A stretch of DNA of 64,000 nt, from positions 1-64,000 of the forward strand of contig CALHAR010000001.1 in the NCBI GenBank assembly GCA_937931645.1. The letters run 5' to 3'. Origin of the DNA: an uncultured Alphaproteobacteria bacterium (GTDB lineage Bacteria; Pseudomonadota; Alphaproteobacteria; Micavibrionales; Micavibrionaceae). The stretch's first letter is position 1. The number at the start of each line of letters is the position of its first letter. Position numbers and translations under genes: made by a program. Shown in pieces: positions 27,882 through 37,752 of the stretch. The notes under the pieces were generated by a model. The model had not been told where the DNA came from. It saw only the letters and a list, made by a program, of their open reading frames with translations, and made no database searches.

Positions 27882-28331
27882 ATGAGCTTTCTTTCTCAAA
27901 TCATTGCTGTTGGACGGATGAAAAACACGTCTCCTTTTTACAGCGCCTATATGGAGTATGATAAACGCCTTAAAGGTAAAATCGAACTTATTGAACTTGA
28001 AGGCCGCGATCAAAAGCAAGAACTCGAAAAGATTAAAGCTAAGCTCTCCCCCTCTTCTATCCTCATCGCTTTAGATGAAACAGGTAAAACCCTTTCCAGT
28101 ATTGAATTATCTAAAAAGATCATAGACCTACAAACGATTAAACCTGGCAAGGTTCAGTTTATCTTGGGCGGTGCAGATGGTCTTGATAATGATATACGCG
28201 GTCGCGCCGATCTGGTTTTAAGTTTTGGTCGCCTCACATGGCCACACATGTTGGCACGCGTGATGTTGGTTGAACAAATTTATCGGGCGCGCCTTATTGC
28301 TACTAACCACCCATACCATCGGGAGGGTTGA
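27882..28331 (+). CDS. rlmH: 23S rRNA pseudouridine-1915 N3-methyltransferase
   Basis: A 149-aa SPOUT methyltransferase. Family marks are IAVGRM near the N-terminus, ILIALDETGKTLSS, QFILGGADGL and the C-terminal ATNHPYHREG. The ATG at 27882 gives a protein about two residues longer at the N-terminus than Escherichia coli RlmH. Its only purine-rich ribosome-binding sequence, AAAGG, abuts the ATG directly, which is unusually close. The envC start follows its stop by 1 bp. Confidence 0.93.
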   Translation: MSFLSQIIAVGRMKNTSPFYSAYMEYDKRLKGKIELIELEGRDQKQELEKIKAKLSPSSILIALDETGKTLSSIELSKKIIDLQTIKPGKVQFILGGADGLDNDIRGRADLVLSFGRLTWPHMLARVMLVEQIYRARLIATNHPYHREG

Positions 28332-28332
28332 A

Positions 28333-29511
28333 ATGTTACACCTCTTGATAGTTACAATCGCTTTATTGGTCACAGCCCCTGTAATGGCCAACACGCCCAC
28401 CCCTGCCGAACATCCCATGACAGAGATTGAGCAACAGTTAAAAAACAAGAAGGCCAAGGAAGCCAAGCTAAAAACTGATTTAAAAAACATTAAGAACGAG
28501 CTATCGACACAAAGAAAAAAGCTTATCTCTATCGCCAAAGACATCAGCCGTAACGAGAAAAACTTAGTCGAGCTAGAAAAAAACATTGCAGATAAACAGG
28601 CCGAGCAACAGCAAATAGAAGAACGATTTAAAGAAGATAAGAAGTCTATATCTGACCTTGTCCTTGCGTTAGAACGCATCAGGCGTATTCCGCCAGAGGC
28701 CATCATATCACGCCCTGACTCACCTTTAAAAACCGCCCAAAGCACAATGCTGCTTCAAAGTATTTTACCACGGGTTCATAAACGTGCAGAAAAGCTAAAA
28801 ACCGATTTAGAAAAACTCAACTCTATTCTTGAAAGTTTAGAAAAAGATAAAAAGCAAGCGCTCGGTATTTCTAAAGATTTAAAGAGTAATCAGAAGAAGC
28901 TCTCCAGCCTTCTCTCTAACCGTGAAAATATTTATGCACGGACAGAAAAAGATATCGCCAAAGAGCAAGCCGCCCTTACTCAAATTTCTCTACAGGCTAG
29001 AAACTTAAAAGACCTTGTAAAAAAGATCGAAGAAAAACAGGCAAAAGAGAAAAAGCGAAAAAAGAGCAACAGCAAAAACAACTTAAATAAGAAAACCACC
29101 CCGACCAGCACCCCTATTCCAAAAGCAGGTCAGGCGCAATTACCTGTTAGTGGCACTATATTTGTGGGTTACGGAAAAACGGATGATATTGGTGCCGTGT
29201 CTCAGGGACTTAAGATAAAAACGCGGCCAAACGCCCTAATCACCGCTCCAATGGGCGGTGTGGTCGATTATGCAGGGAAATTTAAGGGATATGGGCAAAT
29301 TATCATCTTAAAACATCAAAAAGGATACCATAGCCTTATTGCAGGATTGACGAAAATTGATACAGTAGTGGGACGCGCCGTCGCAGCAGGAGAACCTATT
29401 GGTAAAATGTCAGGATCCAAGAATGCGGATACGGGGCAAGTGTTATATTATGAGCTGCGTTATAAAGGACAGCCCATTAACCCGTCTAAGAAAATTTACG
29501 GGCTCAAATAG
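28333..29511 (+). CDS. envC: Murein hydrolase activator EnvC-like, degenerate LytM domain
   Basis: A 392-aa periplasmic protein. Residues 1-19 form a signal peptide ending PVMA, followed by a long coiled coil (about 25-240) and a C-terminal M23/LytM domain. The zinc ligands are missing: the first motif reads SQGLKIKTRP instead of HxxxD and the last reads YYELRY instead of HxH. As in Escherichia coli EnvC, it probably activates amidases rather than cleaving peptidoglycan. GGGAGG precedes the ATG at 28333, which is preferred over an upstream in-frame ATG inside rlmH. Confidence 0.9.
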   Translation: MLHLLIVTIALLVTAPVMANTPTPAEHPMTEIEQQLKNKKAKEAKLKTDLKNIKNELSTQRKKLISIAKDISRNEKNLVELEKNIADKQAEQQQIEERFKEDKKSISDLVLALERIRRIPPEAIISRPDSPLKTAQSTMLLQSILPRVHKRAEKLKTDLEKLNSILESLEKDKKQALGISKDLKSNQKKLSSLLSNRENIYARTEKDIAKEQAALTQISLQARNLKDLVKKIEEKQAKEKKRKKSNSKNNLNKKTTPTSTPIPKAGQAQLPVSGTIFVGYGKTDDIGAVSQGLKIKTRPNALITAPMGGVVDYAGKFKGYGQIIILKHQKGYHSLIAGLTKIDTVVGRAVAAGEPIGKMSGSKNADTGQVLYYELRYKGQPINPSKKIYGLK

Positions 29512-29542
29512 AATTTTTACAGTGTAAAGGAATACATACAAA

Positions 29543-30910
29543 ATGCGTACTTTCGGTTATCTAGTTTTAAGCTTAGCTCTTCTCTACTCTCCTGCCACTT
29601 TTGCACAAGAAGAGGACAGAACGGCCCTGACGCAAGAAGAAAAGCTGAAAGAACAAACAGCGCAAGATACATACCGTCAATTAAATTTATTCGGTGATGT
29701 TTTTGAACGCGTCCGCGCGCAATATGTTGAAACTTTAACCGATGAAGAAATTGTTGAAAAATCTATCGATGGCTTATTAACCAGTCTTGACCCTCACTCT
29801 TCTTATTTAGATGATGATGACTTCAAAGACATGCAAGTACAAACACGCGGTGAGTTTGGTGGCTTAGGTATTGAAGTCACCATGGATAATGGCTTCGTCA
29901 AAGTTGTCTCCCCTATTGATGAAACACCTGCGGCCAATGCTGGTGTTCAGGCGGGGGACTACATCACGCACTTAGATGGCGAACAAGTTCTCGGGCTATC
30001 CCTCTCCGAAGCTGTCGATAAAATGCGTGGCAAAGTTGGTGAACCAATCATACTGACCATCGTCCGCGAAGGTGCAGAAGAAAAAATAGAAGTTGAAGTC
30101 ATTCGTGACATTATTAAAATTCAATCGGTTAAAAACCGTGTTGAGCAAAAAGATATCGGCTATATCCGTGTAACAACTTTCAACCAAAACACCATGCCTG
30201 GTGTTGAAAAGGCCGTTGCCGAAATCAAAAAAGAAGCAGGTGATAAAATTATTGGTTATATCATTGACCTCCGTAACAACCCCGGTGGCTTGCTAGACCA
30301 AGCAATCAGCGTATCTGACGCGTTCCTTGATAAAGGAGAGATTGTCTCCACCCGTGGCCGTAACGAAAGCGATACAAAGCGTGACAACGCAACACCGGGT
30401 GATTTAACAGATGGTAAACCGCTTATCGTTTTGATTAATGGTGGCTCTGCTTCTGCCTCGGAAATTGTCGCTGGTGCGTTGCAAGACCATCGTCGCGCTA
30501 TCATTGTCGGAACGCAATCCTTTGGTAAAGGCTCTGTTCAAACCGTTATCCCATTGCCGGGTCATGGCGCCATGCGCCTGACAACAGCGCGCTACTACAC
30601 CCCTTCGGGACGTTCTATTCAGGCAGAGGGGGTTGAGCCTGACATTATTGTTGAGCAAGCAAAACTGGAAGAGCTTCAAGGTAGCACACGGACACGCGAA
30701 AGCGATCTTCGTGGTGCAATAACAAATGACAGTAAAGTCGCCAAGAAACTTAAAGAAGAAGCCAAAAAAGCGCTAGGTAAAGATGGTGAAACAGATAAGC
30801 CCGTTGATTATCAGCTAAACCGTGCGCTTGACCTTTTGCGAGGCATCGTTTTATACGGTGACAGAACTCAACCTCAGCAAGCTGCTTCGACTGTGAAGGT
30901 AACTCAATAA
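29543..30910 (+). CDS. ctpA: Carboxyl-terminal processing protease (S41)
   Basis: A 455-aa periplasmic serine protease. A signal peptide covers 1-21 (ending ATFA), and the PDZ domain begins near residue 105. The catalytic serine is in GGSASASEIVAGAL and the lysine in QSFGKGSVQT. It follows envC, which fits a role in regulating peptidoglycan hydrolases. Length is typical. Confidence 0.95.
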   Translation: MRTFGYLVLSLALLYSPATFAQEEDRTALTQEEKLKEQTAQDTYRQLNLFGDVFERVRAQYVETLTDEEIVEKSIDGLLTSLDPHSSYLDDDDFKDMQVQTRGEFGGLGIEVTMDNGFVKVVSPIDETPAANAGVQAGDYITHLDGEQVLGLSLSEAVDKMRGKVGEPIILTIVREGAEEKIEVEVIRDIIKIQSVKNRVEQKDIGYIRVTTFNQNTMPGVEKAVAEIKKEAGDKIIGYIIDLRNNPGGLLDQAISVSDAFLDKGEIVSTRGRNESDTKRDNATPGDLTDGKPLIVLINGGSASASEIVAGALQDHRRAIIVGTQSFGKGSVQTVIPLPGHGAMRLTTARYYTPSGRSIQAEGVEPDIIVEQAKLEELQGSTRTRESDLRGAITNDSKVAKKLKEEAKKALGKDGETDKPVDYQLNRALDLLRGIVLYGDRTQPQQAASTVKVTQ

Positions 30911-30917
30911 AAAAGAA

Positions 30918-32090
30918 ATGAGCGACTTTCAAAGCAATTTAGATGAAGAAATGAAAAAGCGCCAAAGCACCGAAGCTGAATCCACGATGGATTCTGGCGC
31001 TGTTTCTAGCACCTCTAAAAAAACTAAAAACAAAAGTCGTTCAAAATCTTTTTCTTTTCGTTCTTTCTTTTCTGGCTTGGTTTTATGCTCGGTCTTTACT
31101 GCCGCTCTTATTGGCTGGGCATGGTATAAAGCCGAAGCTACAAACGCAGAAATAGTAGAAAAACTACCCTCAAAAACCGCTATTGTTGAAGTGTTAGAAG
31201 ATGGCTATATCGAAAACACTCAACCTGTTTTGACAATGCCACCTATTAAAGACAACACGACTGAAGAAAAAACAATAGCCAGCAATAATACGCCTTCTCA
31301 ATCTTCTTCTCAACCCGCCCCCCAATCCACAACTGAAGAAACCACTCCGCTTAATATTGATTCTGATGCTAAACCGTTTAAAATACACAGCGCGGCTTTC
31401 ACCGCGAGAACTGAAAAACCACTATTGTCTTTTGTTATTAACGACCTTGGTCTGTCTGCCAAGAAAACAGAAAGCATTATTCAAAATTTTTCAAAAGAAA
31501 TAGGCCTTTCCTTCTCCCCTTATAGTAAAAATTTAAGCCTTCTCACCGATACTGCTAAAAAAGATGGCCATGAGATATGGCTTGCCTTACCTTTAGAAAC
31601 CAAAGAATATCCCCTCAATGACCCTGGACCATCTACCTTGTTGGTTAATGCCAGCGCAGAAAAAAACAAATCACGCCTTAATGATCTTTTAAAAAGCACT
31701 CAAGATTATGTTGGTTTTATTAGTCAGCCTAATCATGTTTTCAAAACAGAAGATGCGAACGTAAACCCAACTATTAAAGAAATATTTGAGCGCGGCCTTG
31801 CCATCATTGATGGTAATATGTCCTTGCGTAGTTTCATTGCCCCCCTTGCGGATAGAAATGATTATCCCTACGCCCAGAATAATTTATGGCTGGATGATGA
31901 TTTAGCCCCCCTTGCCCTTAACCAAAAAATCCGCAAAATTTCAGAATACGGCAAAAAAGATAAAAATATTATTGTTATGCTCCGCCCTTATCCGGCCAGT
32001 TTAAAAGCCGTACAAAAGTTTTTAAACTCTAAGGCCGCTGAAGAATTTGAGCTTGCTCCCGTTTCGGCTCAACTTAAAAATAATTACTAA
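30918..32090 (+). CDS. Divergent polysaccharide deacetylase-like protein (YibQ type)
   Basis: A 390-aa protein with one N-terminal transmembrane helix (about 50-68), a low-complexity Ser/Thr/Pro linker and a C-terminal domain of the divergent polysaccharide deacetylase family. The first motif reads FVINDLGLS, with Asn where relatives usually have Asp, so catalysis is uncertain. It sits 7 bp after ctpA and 1 bp before rppH, the common alphaproteobacterial arrangement. Confidence 0.82.
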   Translation: MSDFQSNLDEEMKKRQSTEAESTMDSGAVSSTSKKTKNKSRSKSFSFRSFFSGLVLCSVFTAALIGWAWYKAEATNAEIVEKLPSKTAIVEVLEDGYIENTQPVLTMPPIKDNTTEEKTIASNNTPSQSSSQPAPQSTTEETTPLNIDSDAKPFKIHSAAFTARTEKPLLSFVINDLGLSAKKTESIIQNFSKEIGLSFSPYSKNLSLLTDTAKKDGHEIWLALPLETKEYPLNDPGPSTLLVNASAEKNKSRLNDLLKSTQDYVGFISQPNHVFKTEDANVNPTIKEIFERGLAIIDGNMSLRSFIAPLADRNDYPYAQNNLWLDDDLAPLALNQKIRKISEYGKKDKNIIVMLRPYPASLKAVQKFLNSKAAEEFELAPVSAQLKNNY

Positions 32091-32091
32091 G

Positions 32092-32577
32092 ATGACCACA
32101 TCACCTGTTCACTCCCTATATCGCCCTTGTGTTGGTATTGCGCTCTTTAATAAGGCTGGAAAAGTCTTTGTTGGTGAACGTATTGATACACCTGGCGCGT
32201 GGCAAATGCCCCAAGGTGGTATTGACCCGAACGAAGATTTAGAAGCCGCGGCTTTTCGTGAATTAAAAGAAGAAATTGGGACAAACAAAGCAACTATTCT
32301 CAAAATCCACGATGAAAGTATTTTCTATGACATTCCCGATGAAATTTTAGAACGCCTACGTAAGACATGGGATACACCCTATAAAGGCCAAGAACAAACA
32401 TGGATTGCCATGCGCTTTGATGGCGATGATAGTGACATTATTTTAGATGGCGACGAGCGTCCTGAATTTTCTCAGTGGCAATGGATTGACCTTGATAAAA
32501 CGCTTGATCTAATCGTGCCATTTAAACACGATACCTACAAAATAGTCATAAACGCGTTCAAAGAGTTTTCAAAATAA
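32092..32577 (+). CDS. rppH: RNA pyrophosphohydrolase
   Basis: A 161-aa Nudix hydrolase that removes pyrophosphate from mRNA 5' ends, starting decay. The Nudix box runs from GGIDPNEDLEAA to FRELKEEIG. The ATG at 32092 gives MTTSPVHSLYRPCVGIAL, the usual N-terminus; an earlier in-frame ATG at 32047 lies inside the preceding gene. Convergent with tolB across a repeat. Confidence 0.93.
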   Translation: MTTSPVHSLYRPCVGIALFNKAGKVFVGERIDTPGAWQMPQGGIDPNEDLEAAAFRELKEEIGTNKATILKIHDESIFYDIPDEILERLRKTWDTPYKGQEQTWIAMRFDGDDSDIILDGDERPEFSQWQWIDLDKTLDLIVPFKHDTYKIVINAFKEFSK

Positions 32578-32610
32578 CCAAACGTACCATATAAATTAAT
32601 CATAAATTTC

Positions 32611-32689
32611 GTCATTGCGAGAAACGAAGTGACGAAGCAATCCATTAGAAATCTGGGTTGCCGCGCTCCTTACAGTCGTTCGCAACGAC
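32611..32689. repeat. Palindromic GTCATTGCGAG element (full copy)
   Basis: The 79-bp element begins GTCATTGCGAG and ends TTCGCAACGAC, an imperfect terminal inverted repeat, with internal GACGAAGCAATCC and GGTTGCCGCGC. Similar elements are common between genes in several alphaproteobacteria. It lies between the convergent rppH and tolB genes and may act as a bidirectional transcript end. The rest of the 190-bp spacer (32578-32767) shows nothing else. Confidence 0.75.
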
Positions 32690-32767
32690 ATTTTTTTGAA
32701 TCGCTTTATTTAGAGCTGGCCACAGCGTTAAATGATTTATTTTTAAATCAAATGATACATATACAAA

Positions 32768-34108
32768 TCAAGGATTTACAGGCGACCATGCGGGGTCAGA
32801 CCCGCCCGCTGGCGTTTGCAAGACGCGTTCGTTATATCCCGTTAAATCAATCGTATAAACTTTGGCACTACGCCCTTTACCACCTTGGGTACGGACTTCT
32901 TTAAAATATGTCAGCACACGCCCATTAGGCGACCAACTTGGACCTTCCACGTGGTATGCCTTCGTAATAAGACGTTCGCCAGATCCATCAGGTTTAATCA
33001 CACCAATATAAAACTGCCCACCCAGTATTTTCGTGAAAGCAATTAAATCACCACGTGGTGACCATACAGGGTTGGCGTAATTCCCCTTACCAAAAGTAAT
33101 ACGGCGCGTGTCGCCACCATTACTGTTCATCACATAAAGCTGTTGCGAGCCACCACGGTCAGATTCAAACACAATGCGGCTACCATCTGGTGCATATGAT
33201 GGCGCAGTATCAATCCCGCTATGCGTGGTCAACTGGCGCGATTTACGGTTACGCAAATCCAGCTCGTAAATATCACTATTACCATTCTTGGCCAGACTCA
33301 TGACAACGCTGTTACCACTGGGTGAAAAGCGCGGCGCAAATGTCATGCCCGGAAAATTCCCCAACAGTTCCTGACGACCTGTATCAATATTATAAAGATA
33401 AACACGCGGCTTACCGCTTTTATAGGACATATAAGTAATTTCCTGCGCGGTCGGTGAGAAACGCGGAGTCAGCACCAGCTCCCCTGCTGGCGTTAAATAA
33501 CGATGATTCTTTCCATCTTGATCCATAATCGCAAGGCGTTTTACACGGCTGGTCGCCGCACCACTCTCCGCAATATAAACAATACGCGTGTCGAAATATC
33601 CATCTTCACCGGTAATGCGTTTATAAATTTCATCTGAAATAATATGCGCAATACGACGCCAATTTTGCTCGTTCGTCATATAGGCCATGCCTGTTAATTG
33701 CGCCTGCGAAAACACATCCCACAACCGAAATTCAACACGGGTACGCCCATCTTCGGCTTTGGTGACAGAGCCAGAAACAAGCGCCTGCGCATTAATCGCG
33801 CGCCATTCCCCAAAACGCGGATTATCAACTTCAATAGATTCAGGTGACTGAATAAAACTTTGCGGGCTAAGCGGGTCAAACAAGCCCGAGCTTTGTAAAT
33901 TCCGCGCAATAATCGCTGGGATATCTCGTGCAAAATTTGCATAGACAGGGTCTTGAGGGTGAAATTTACTCACCGCGATGGGTAACGACTGCGCGCTGCC
34001 TCCTGTCACGGCTGGTGCTTTAATTTGCGCATTTGCTTGATCTATACCATAGCTGGTTAAACCAATCATAAAAACCATAACCATTAAGGTTTTTAATAAA
34101 TATTTCAT
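32768..34108 (-). CDS. tolB: Tol-Pal system protein TolB
   Basis: A 446-aa periplasmic protein of the Tol-Pal cell-envelope system. A signal peptide ends near ANA (residues 26-28). An N-terminal alpha/beta domain is followed by WD-like beta-propeller repeats such as [17 protein letters not shown] and [12 protein letters not shown]. The ATG at 34108 is chosen because AGGAG is 8 nt upstream; the in-frame GTG two codons earlier is too close. pal does not follow. Confidence 0.95.
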   Translation of the reverse strand: MKYLLKTLMVMVFMIGLTSYGIDQANAQIKAPAVTGGSAQSLPIAVSKFHPQDPVYANFARDIPAIIARNLQSSGLFDPLSPQSFIQSPESIEVDNPRFGEWRAINAQALVSGSVTKAEDGRTRVEFRLWDVFSQAQLTGMAYMTNEQNWRRIAHIISDEIYKRITGEDGYFDTRIVYIAESGAATSRVKRLAIMDQDGKNHRYLTPAGELVLTPRFSPTAQEITYMSYKSGKPRVYLYNIDTGRQELLGNFPGMTFAPRFSPSGNSVVMSLAKNGNSDIYELDLRNRKSRQLTTHSGIDTAPSYAPDGSRIVFESDRGGSQQLYVMNSNGGDTRRITFGKGNYANPVWSPRGDLIAFTKILGGQFYIGVIKPDGSGERLITKAYHVEGPSWSPNGRVLTYFKEVRTQGGKGRSAKVYTIDLTGYNERVLQTPAGGSDPAWSPVNP

Positions 34109-34172
34109 CTTCACATCTCCTGCTTATCTGATGTCACATATCCTCATATAACATACTCTAGGTAACATTATC

Positions 34173-35060
34173 TTACGTCACGTGACTGGGGTCAAAAGGA
34201 ACAACGATATATTGGTCCTTCCATACATTATATTTTTCTTGCGGAATATCGAGCGGACTACATTGAGGGTTCGTCACCGCGCGCTCCGCGCTCTCTGCCA
34301 ATGCCCTAAAGGCTGGATCGGCAACCATTCGTATTCTATCCTCTGCTTCCACACGGCGTACCGTACGGTCGGCATTTACCCATATTCGCACATTGACAAC
34401 CATATCGCTAATATCTTTCGCCCCAATGGGAATCTGCCAACATTGCACCAACTGATTAGAAAGCGAGTTCAGCTCATTCTGCGTCATATATTCTGAAAAT
34501 GGCGCATCAGGTGTTGCTTCGGCAATTTCGTCCGTGCCTTCAATATCAGAAAACTCTTCACTCTCTTGCAAATTCTTCATAAGAGATTCCAACGGATCTT
34601 CCTGCTGAATGGCTTCCTCTTTATCTGTATCCTCGGCTTTGGGTTCAGGTGGCTTTGGCTTTTCTACTTTTTCTGTCGGTAATGGCGGCGTTTTAGGCTT
34701 GGGTTTCACCGTCTCTTTCTTAGGCTCTGGTGGTTTTTCAAGCGGCTTTATTTTAGGGGGTTCTTTTGCTTCTACCTTGGGCGGGGCCTCAACCTTCTCT
34801 TCAACCTTTGGCGTTTTTTTTGGTTCTTCCACCGCAGGCTTTAACTTACTCTTCGGTGGCGGTTTATTGGTCGTTGTGATGTCCGCAGGGTTAATAATCT
34901 CAATCGCAATCGGTTGTGAAATCATTGGTGGTTTTGAAATATAAGGCAGCACCACCACCCCCGACAGCACGATTCCAACATGTAACAATAAAGAGATACC
35001 AAGAGCCTTTTTCACCTCTAGCGTAAACTCAAATCCGTCTTGTGAAAATATCGCGCTCAT
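34173..35060 (-). CDS. tolA: Tol system protein TolA
   Basis: A 295-aa inner-membrane protein that bridges to the outer membrane. One N-terminal transmembrane helix (about 20-42) is followed by a long Pro/Lys/Glu-rich domain (55-150) and a C-terminal TonB/TolA-like domain with VVNVRIWVNADRTVRRVEAED. Located between tolR and tolB as usual. Confidence 0.9.
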   Translation of the reverse strand: MSAIFSQDGFEFTLEVKKALGISLLLHVGIVLSGVVVLPYISKPPMISQPIAIEIINPADITTTNKPPPKSKLKPAVEEPKKTPKVEEKVEAPPKVEAKEPPKIKPLEKPPEPKKETVKPKPKTPPLPTEKVEKPKPPEPKAEDTDKEEAIQQEDPLESLMKNLQESEEFSDIEGTDEIAEATPDAPFSEYMTQNELNSLSNQLVQCWQIPIGAKDISDMVVNVRIWVNADRTVRRVEAEDRIRMVADPAFRALAESAERAVTNPQCSPLDIPQEKYNVWKDQYIVVPFDPSHVT

Positions 35061-35080
35061 ACTGGGAATCTAGAAACCTT

Positions 35081-35521
35081 TTATGGCCTTTTTGTGGAGG
35101 CATTGGAAATGAGAGCAACCTTACGGAAACCTGCCCCATTAATATTACCCAAAACTTTCATAACCTGCCCATAATCAAGCGATTGATCGGCACGAATATA
35201 AATACGGCGCTCTGGGTCATTATTGGTCAAGGAACCAAGCAATGCCACAAGCCGTGCCTCCTTCACTTCTGTTTCACCAACAAAAATATTACCTTGTTTA
35301 TCAAGGCTGACTTCTAAAGGTTTATTATCTTCATCGCTCATCGCGGGCGCATTCGAGTCTGGTAAATCAATCGGCACACCTGCCGTTAATAAAGGCGCGG
35401 TCACCATAAACACAACCAAAAGAACCAGCATAATATCAACGAACGGCGTGACGTTAATATCCGCCATCGGGCGATAACTACCGCCGCGATTACTCCCTCC
35501 TGAATTAAGACGTGCGCCCAT
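35081..35521 (-). CDS. tolR: Tol system protein TolR
   Basis: A 146-aa ExbD/TolR protein, part of the proton-driven motor. The critical aspartate is in the transmembrane segment NVTPFVDIMLVLLVVFMV, followed by a periplasmic domain ending in LGNINGAGFRKVALI. Its ATG directly abuts the tolQ stop. Confidence 0.96.
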   Translation of the reverse strand: MGARLNSGGSNRGGSYRPMADINVTPFVDIMLVLLVVFMVTAPLLTAGVPIDLPDSNAPAMSDEDNKPLEVSLDKQGNIFVGETEVKEARLVALLGSLTNNDPERRIYIRADQSLDYGQVMKVLGNINGAGFRKVALISNASTKRP

Positions 35522-36286
35522 TTAACCAATCTTCCTTTTGGGTGTTTTATCTTGCGATTCCAAATGACGCGATAAAATAGCAGTAAATTCAGTCACAAAC
35601 GCATCAAGCCGCCCTGCATATCTATTCAACCGATTGCTATATCCATTATAGGCAATAACCGCAGGAATAGCCGCCACCAACCCAAGCGCGGTGGCAAATA
35701 ACGCCTCCGCCATACCGGGGGCAACAACCGCCAATGATGTGTTATTTGTTTCTGCAATCGCTTTAAAGCTATTCATAATCCCCCACACTGTTCCAAACAG
35801 GCCAATAAAGGGCGCGGTTGAACCAACCGTGGCTAAGAAAGTCATGCCACGCTCCAACCTATTCATCTCACGATTAATCGTCACCGTCATGGCGCGTTCA
35901 ACACGTTGACGTAAACTCGCCTGTAATTCTTCACGGGCTGGTACGCCAGATTGCACCGTGTTTTGCCATTCTTCCATACCGGCAGAAAATGTTTTTAAAA
36001 GAGGATCATGCGGGCTTTTCTTGATACGTTGGTACAGCTTATCCAGTGATTCACCAGACCAAAATGCGTCTTCAAATTTCTTCGCTCGTCGTGCCAATTT
36101 GCCAAGCGTTGCGCGTTTTTCAAAAATCACAACCCAACACCACACAGATGAAACAACCAACATCAGCATAACAAGCTTAACAATAATATCCGCCTGTAAA
36201 AACAGCCCTAACATGCTGAGGTCATGGTCTCCCACACTGCCCGCTAAGGCGGCACTATCAACGGCTCTGTTTGGTAACTCATCCAT
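35522..36286 (-). CDS. tolQ: Tol system protein TolQ
   Basis: A 254-aa MotA/TolQ/ExbB proton-channel protein with three transmembrane helices. The channel region TVGSTAPFIGLFGTVWGIMNSF and AEALFATALGLVAAIPAVIAYN are diagnostic. It lies between ybgC and tolR. Confidence 0.96.
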   Translation of the reverse strand: MDELPNRAVDSAALAGSVGDHDLSMLGLFLQADIIVKLVMLMLVVSSVWCWVVIFEKRATLGKLARRAKKFEDAFWSGESLDKLYQRIKKSPHDPLLKTFSAGMEEWQNTVQSGVPAREELQASLRQRVERAMTVTINREMNRLERGMTFLATVGSTAPFIGLFGTVWGIMNSFKAIAETNNTSLAVVAPGMAEALFATALGLVAAIPAVIAYNGYSNRLNRYAGRLDAFVTEFTAILSRHLESQDKTPKRKIG

Positions 36287-36288
36287 CT

Positions 36289-36702
36289 TTATTCATCCTC
36301 TAAATAATCTTTAAACTTATCTCTTAACATTTCAGGAATGCGAACGGGCTTGCCCGACTCATCAACACATACTACCGTAACATTCATCGAAAATATGGCG
36401 TTATTTTGACATTTGATGGATTGATTCATAACAAATGAACTGTTTTTGATTATTTTTAAGCTTGTTTCTACACTCAACAGGTCATCAAGACGCGCCACAG
36501 CCAAATAGTCGGCTTCTAAATGCCGAACAACAAAGCCAACACGTAATTTTTCCGTAACTTCAGAAGCAGGAACACCTAAATCCCGCAATAGGTCAGAACG
36601 TCCACGCTCACAAAAATTTATATAGTTACTATGATACATAATGCCGCCCGCATCGGTATCTTCATAATAAACCCGAAATGATGATTTATGTATTTTGTTC
36701 AT
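36289..36702 (-). CDS. ybgC: Tol-Pal-associated acyl-CoA thioesterase YbgC
   Basis: A 137-aa hot-dog-fold thioesterase. The active-site region is FRVYYEDTDAGGIMYHSNY with the catalytic aspartate. It starts 1 bp after the YgjV-like gene stop and heads the tol genes, the normal order. Confidence 0.94.
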   Translation of the reverse strand: MNKIHKSSFRVYYEDTDAGGIMYHSNYINFCERGRSDLLRDLGVPASEVTEKLRVGFVVRHLEADYLAVARLDDLLSVETSLKIIKNSSFVMNQSIKCQNNAIFSMNVTVVCVDESGKPVRIPEMLRDKFKDYLEDE

Positions 36703-36703
36703 T

Positions 36704-37216
36704 TTATTTTGGAGCCTCCCTTTTCTTGTCCCGCATCAATCGATAAATTGTTGTCGCATTTGTTCCTAAAATAAAAGTATTTGTAACAAGCCCCCCTAAG
36801 GACTTTATAACAATAGAGTAAATTGTCCATCCAGCTTCTGTGAATAAAAACATAATCCTAAGCTTAATTCCTGACAGCTTATAAAAAGCAAAGGTGGCAA
36901 TGGCACCTGAGAATATAGGTAATAAGTCAAGGGGTCTTTCATACACAATGATACCTGCCACAACATAGAGACAAAGAAATCCTATCAATATATAATTAGA
37001 ACCATGGAACTTCATCGAAACCAAAGTCCGAACACTATTTAAAAAAGTAATAATCGCCCCCGCATACGCCGCCAATAGGAAAAAATGTAACGCAAATGTA
37101 AACGTACCCGCCGCAATACAAAGCTTAAAACGTCTGTCTGATTTTTGCGCAAATGCTGTAATAACCAAAGCACTCGCAATAAGTCCAATAATCTGCGCTA
37201 TCAAATCATCACTCAT
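36704..37216 (-). CDS. YgjV-like inner-membrane protein, copy 2
   Basis: A 170-aa protein with about six hydrophobic segments, similar to the YgjV family of unknown function. It shares with the neighbouring copy a length of about 175 aa, the [16 protein letters not shown] segment, the RPLDLLP/SPVDILP turn and the C-terminal YRLMRDKK. The pair is a tandem duplication between ruvB and ybgC. Its start overlaps the upstream copy's stop by 4 bp. Confidence 0.72.
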   Translation of the reverse strand: MSDDLIAQIIGLIASALVITAFAQKSDRRFKLCIAAGTFTFALHFFLLAAYAGAIITFLNSVRTLVSMKFHGSNYILIGFLCLYVVAGIIVYERPLDLLPIFSGAIATFAFYKLSGIKLRIMFLFTEAGWTIYSIVIKSLGGLVTNTFILGTNATTIYRLMRDKKREAPK

Positions 37217-37752
37217 TCGGCACCCGACACTTCATTCTCTATATTTTGTTGGCTTTTCTTGTCCCGCATTAACCGATAAACCGTCACCGACCCTACGAAA
37301 AATAAAATGCACGCTTGTATCGTTCCACCAATTGACCCAACCACAACATTATGTACAATCCACATCACCACGGCAATAACCACCAAAACCCGAAATCGAA
37401 TACCACCCAAAAAGAACATACCTATACAGGTTATGAATGATGCAAAAGTAGGTAAAATATCAACTGGCGACCCATAAGTAACATATGCACCCACGCCATA
37501 TAAAACAGTAAACACAATGAAGGCTAACTTCGATTTATAAAGAAAAATTGACGATGCATTGCGCATCGCGTTAACAATATTTACAGCACAGGCCGTAAAA
37601 GCACCTAGCATAAAAAAGTGAGCAGAAAAAATTAAAGACGACACAACCAAAACAATTTTAGTTTTTTTATCATGCTTAATACCATACCCTATTAATAATA
37701 TAATACTGGCAATGTAGCCCAATACTTGCTCAAAAGATAACCAATTACTCAT
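37213..37752 (-). CDS. YgjV-like inner-membrane protein, copy 1
   Basis: A 179-aa protein with five to six hydrophobic segments of the YgjV family. It begins [22 protein letters not shown] and ends [15 protein letters not shown]. Its start overlaps the ruvB stop by 4 bp, so it is translationally linked to the ruv genes. Function unknown. Confidence 0.72.
   Translation of the reverse strand: MSNWLSFEQVLGYIASIILLIGYGIKHDKKTKIVLVVSSLIFSAHFFMLGAFTACAVNIVNAMRNASSIFLYKSKLAFIVFTVLYGVGAYVTYGSPVDILPTFASFITCIGMFFLGGIRFRVLVVIAVVMWIVHNVVVGSIGGTIQACILFFVGSVTVYRLMRDKKSQQNIENEVSGAE

Noticed and set aside
34609..34944. Gly/Ser/Phe-rich plus-strand frame opposite tolA
   Set aside because: It is the antisense of the Pro/Lys-rich TolA linker, a usual low-complexity shadow.
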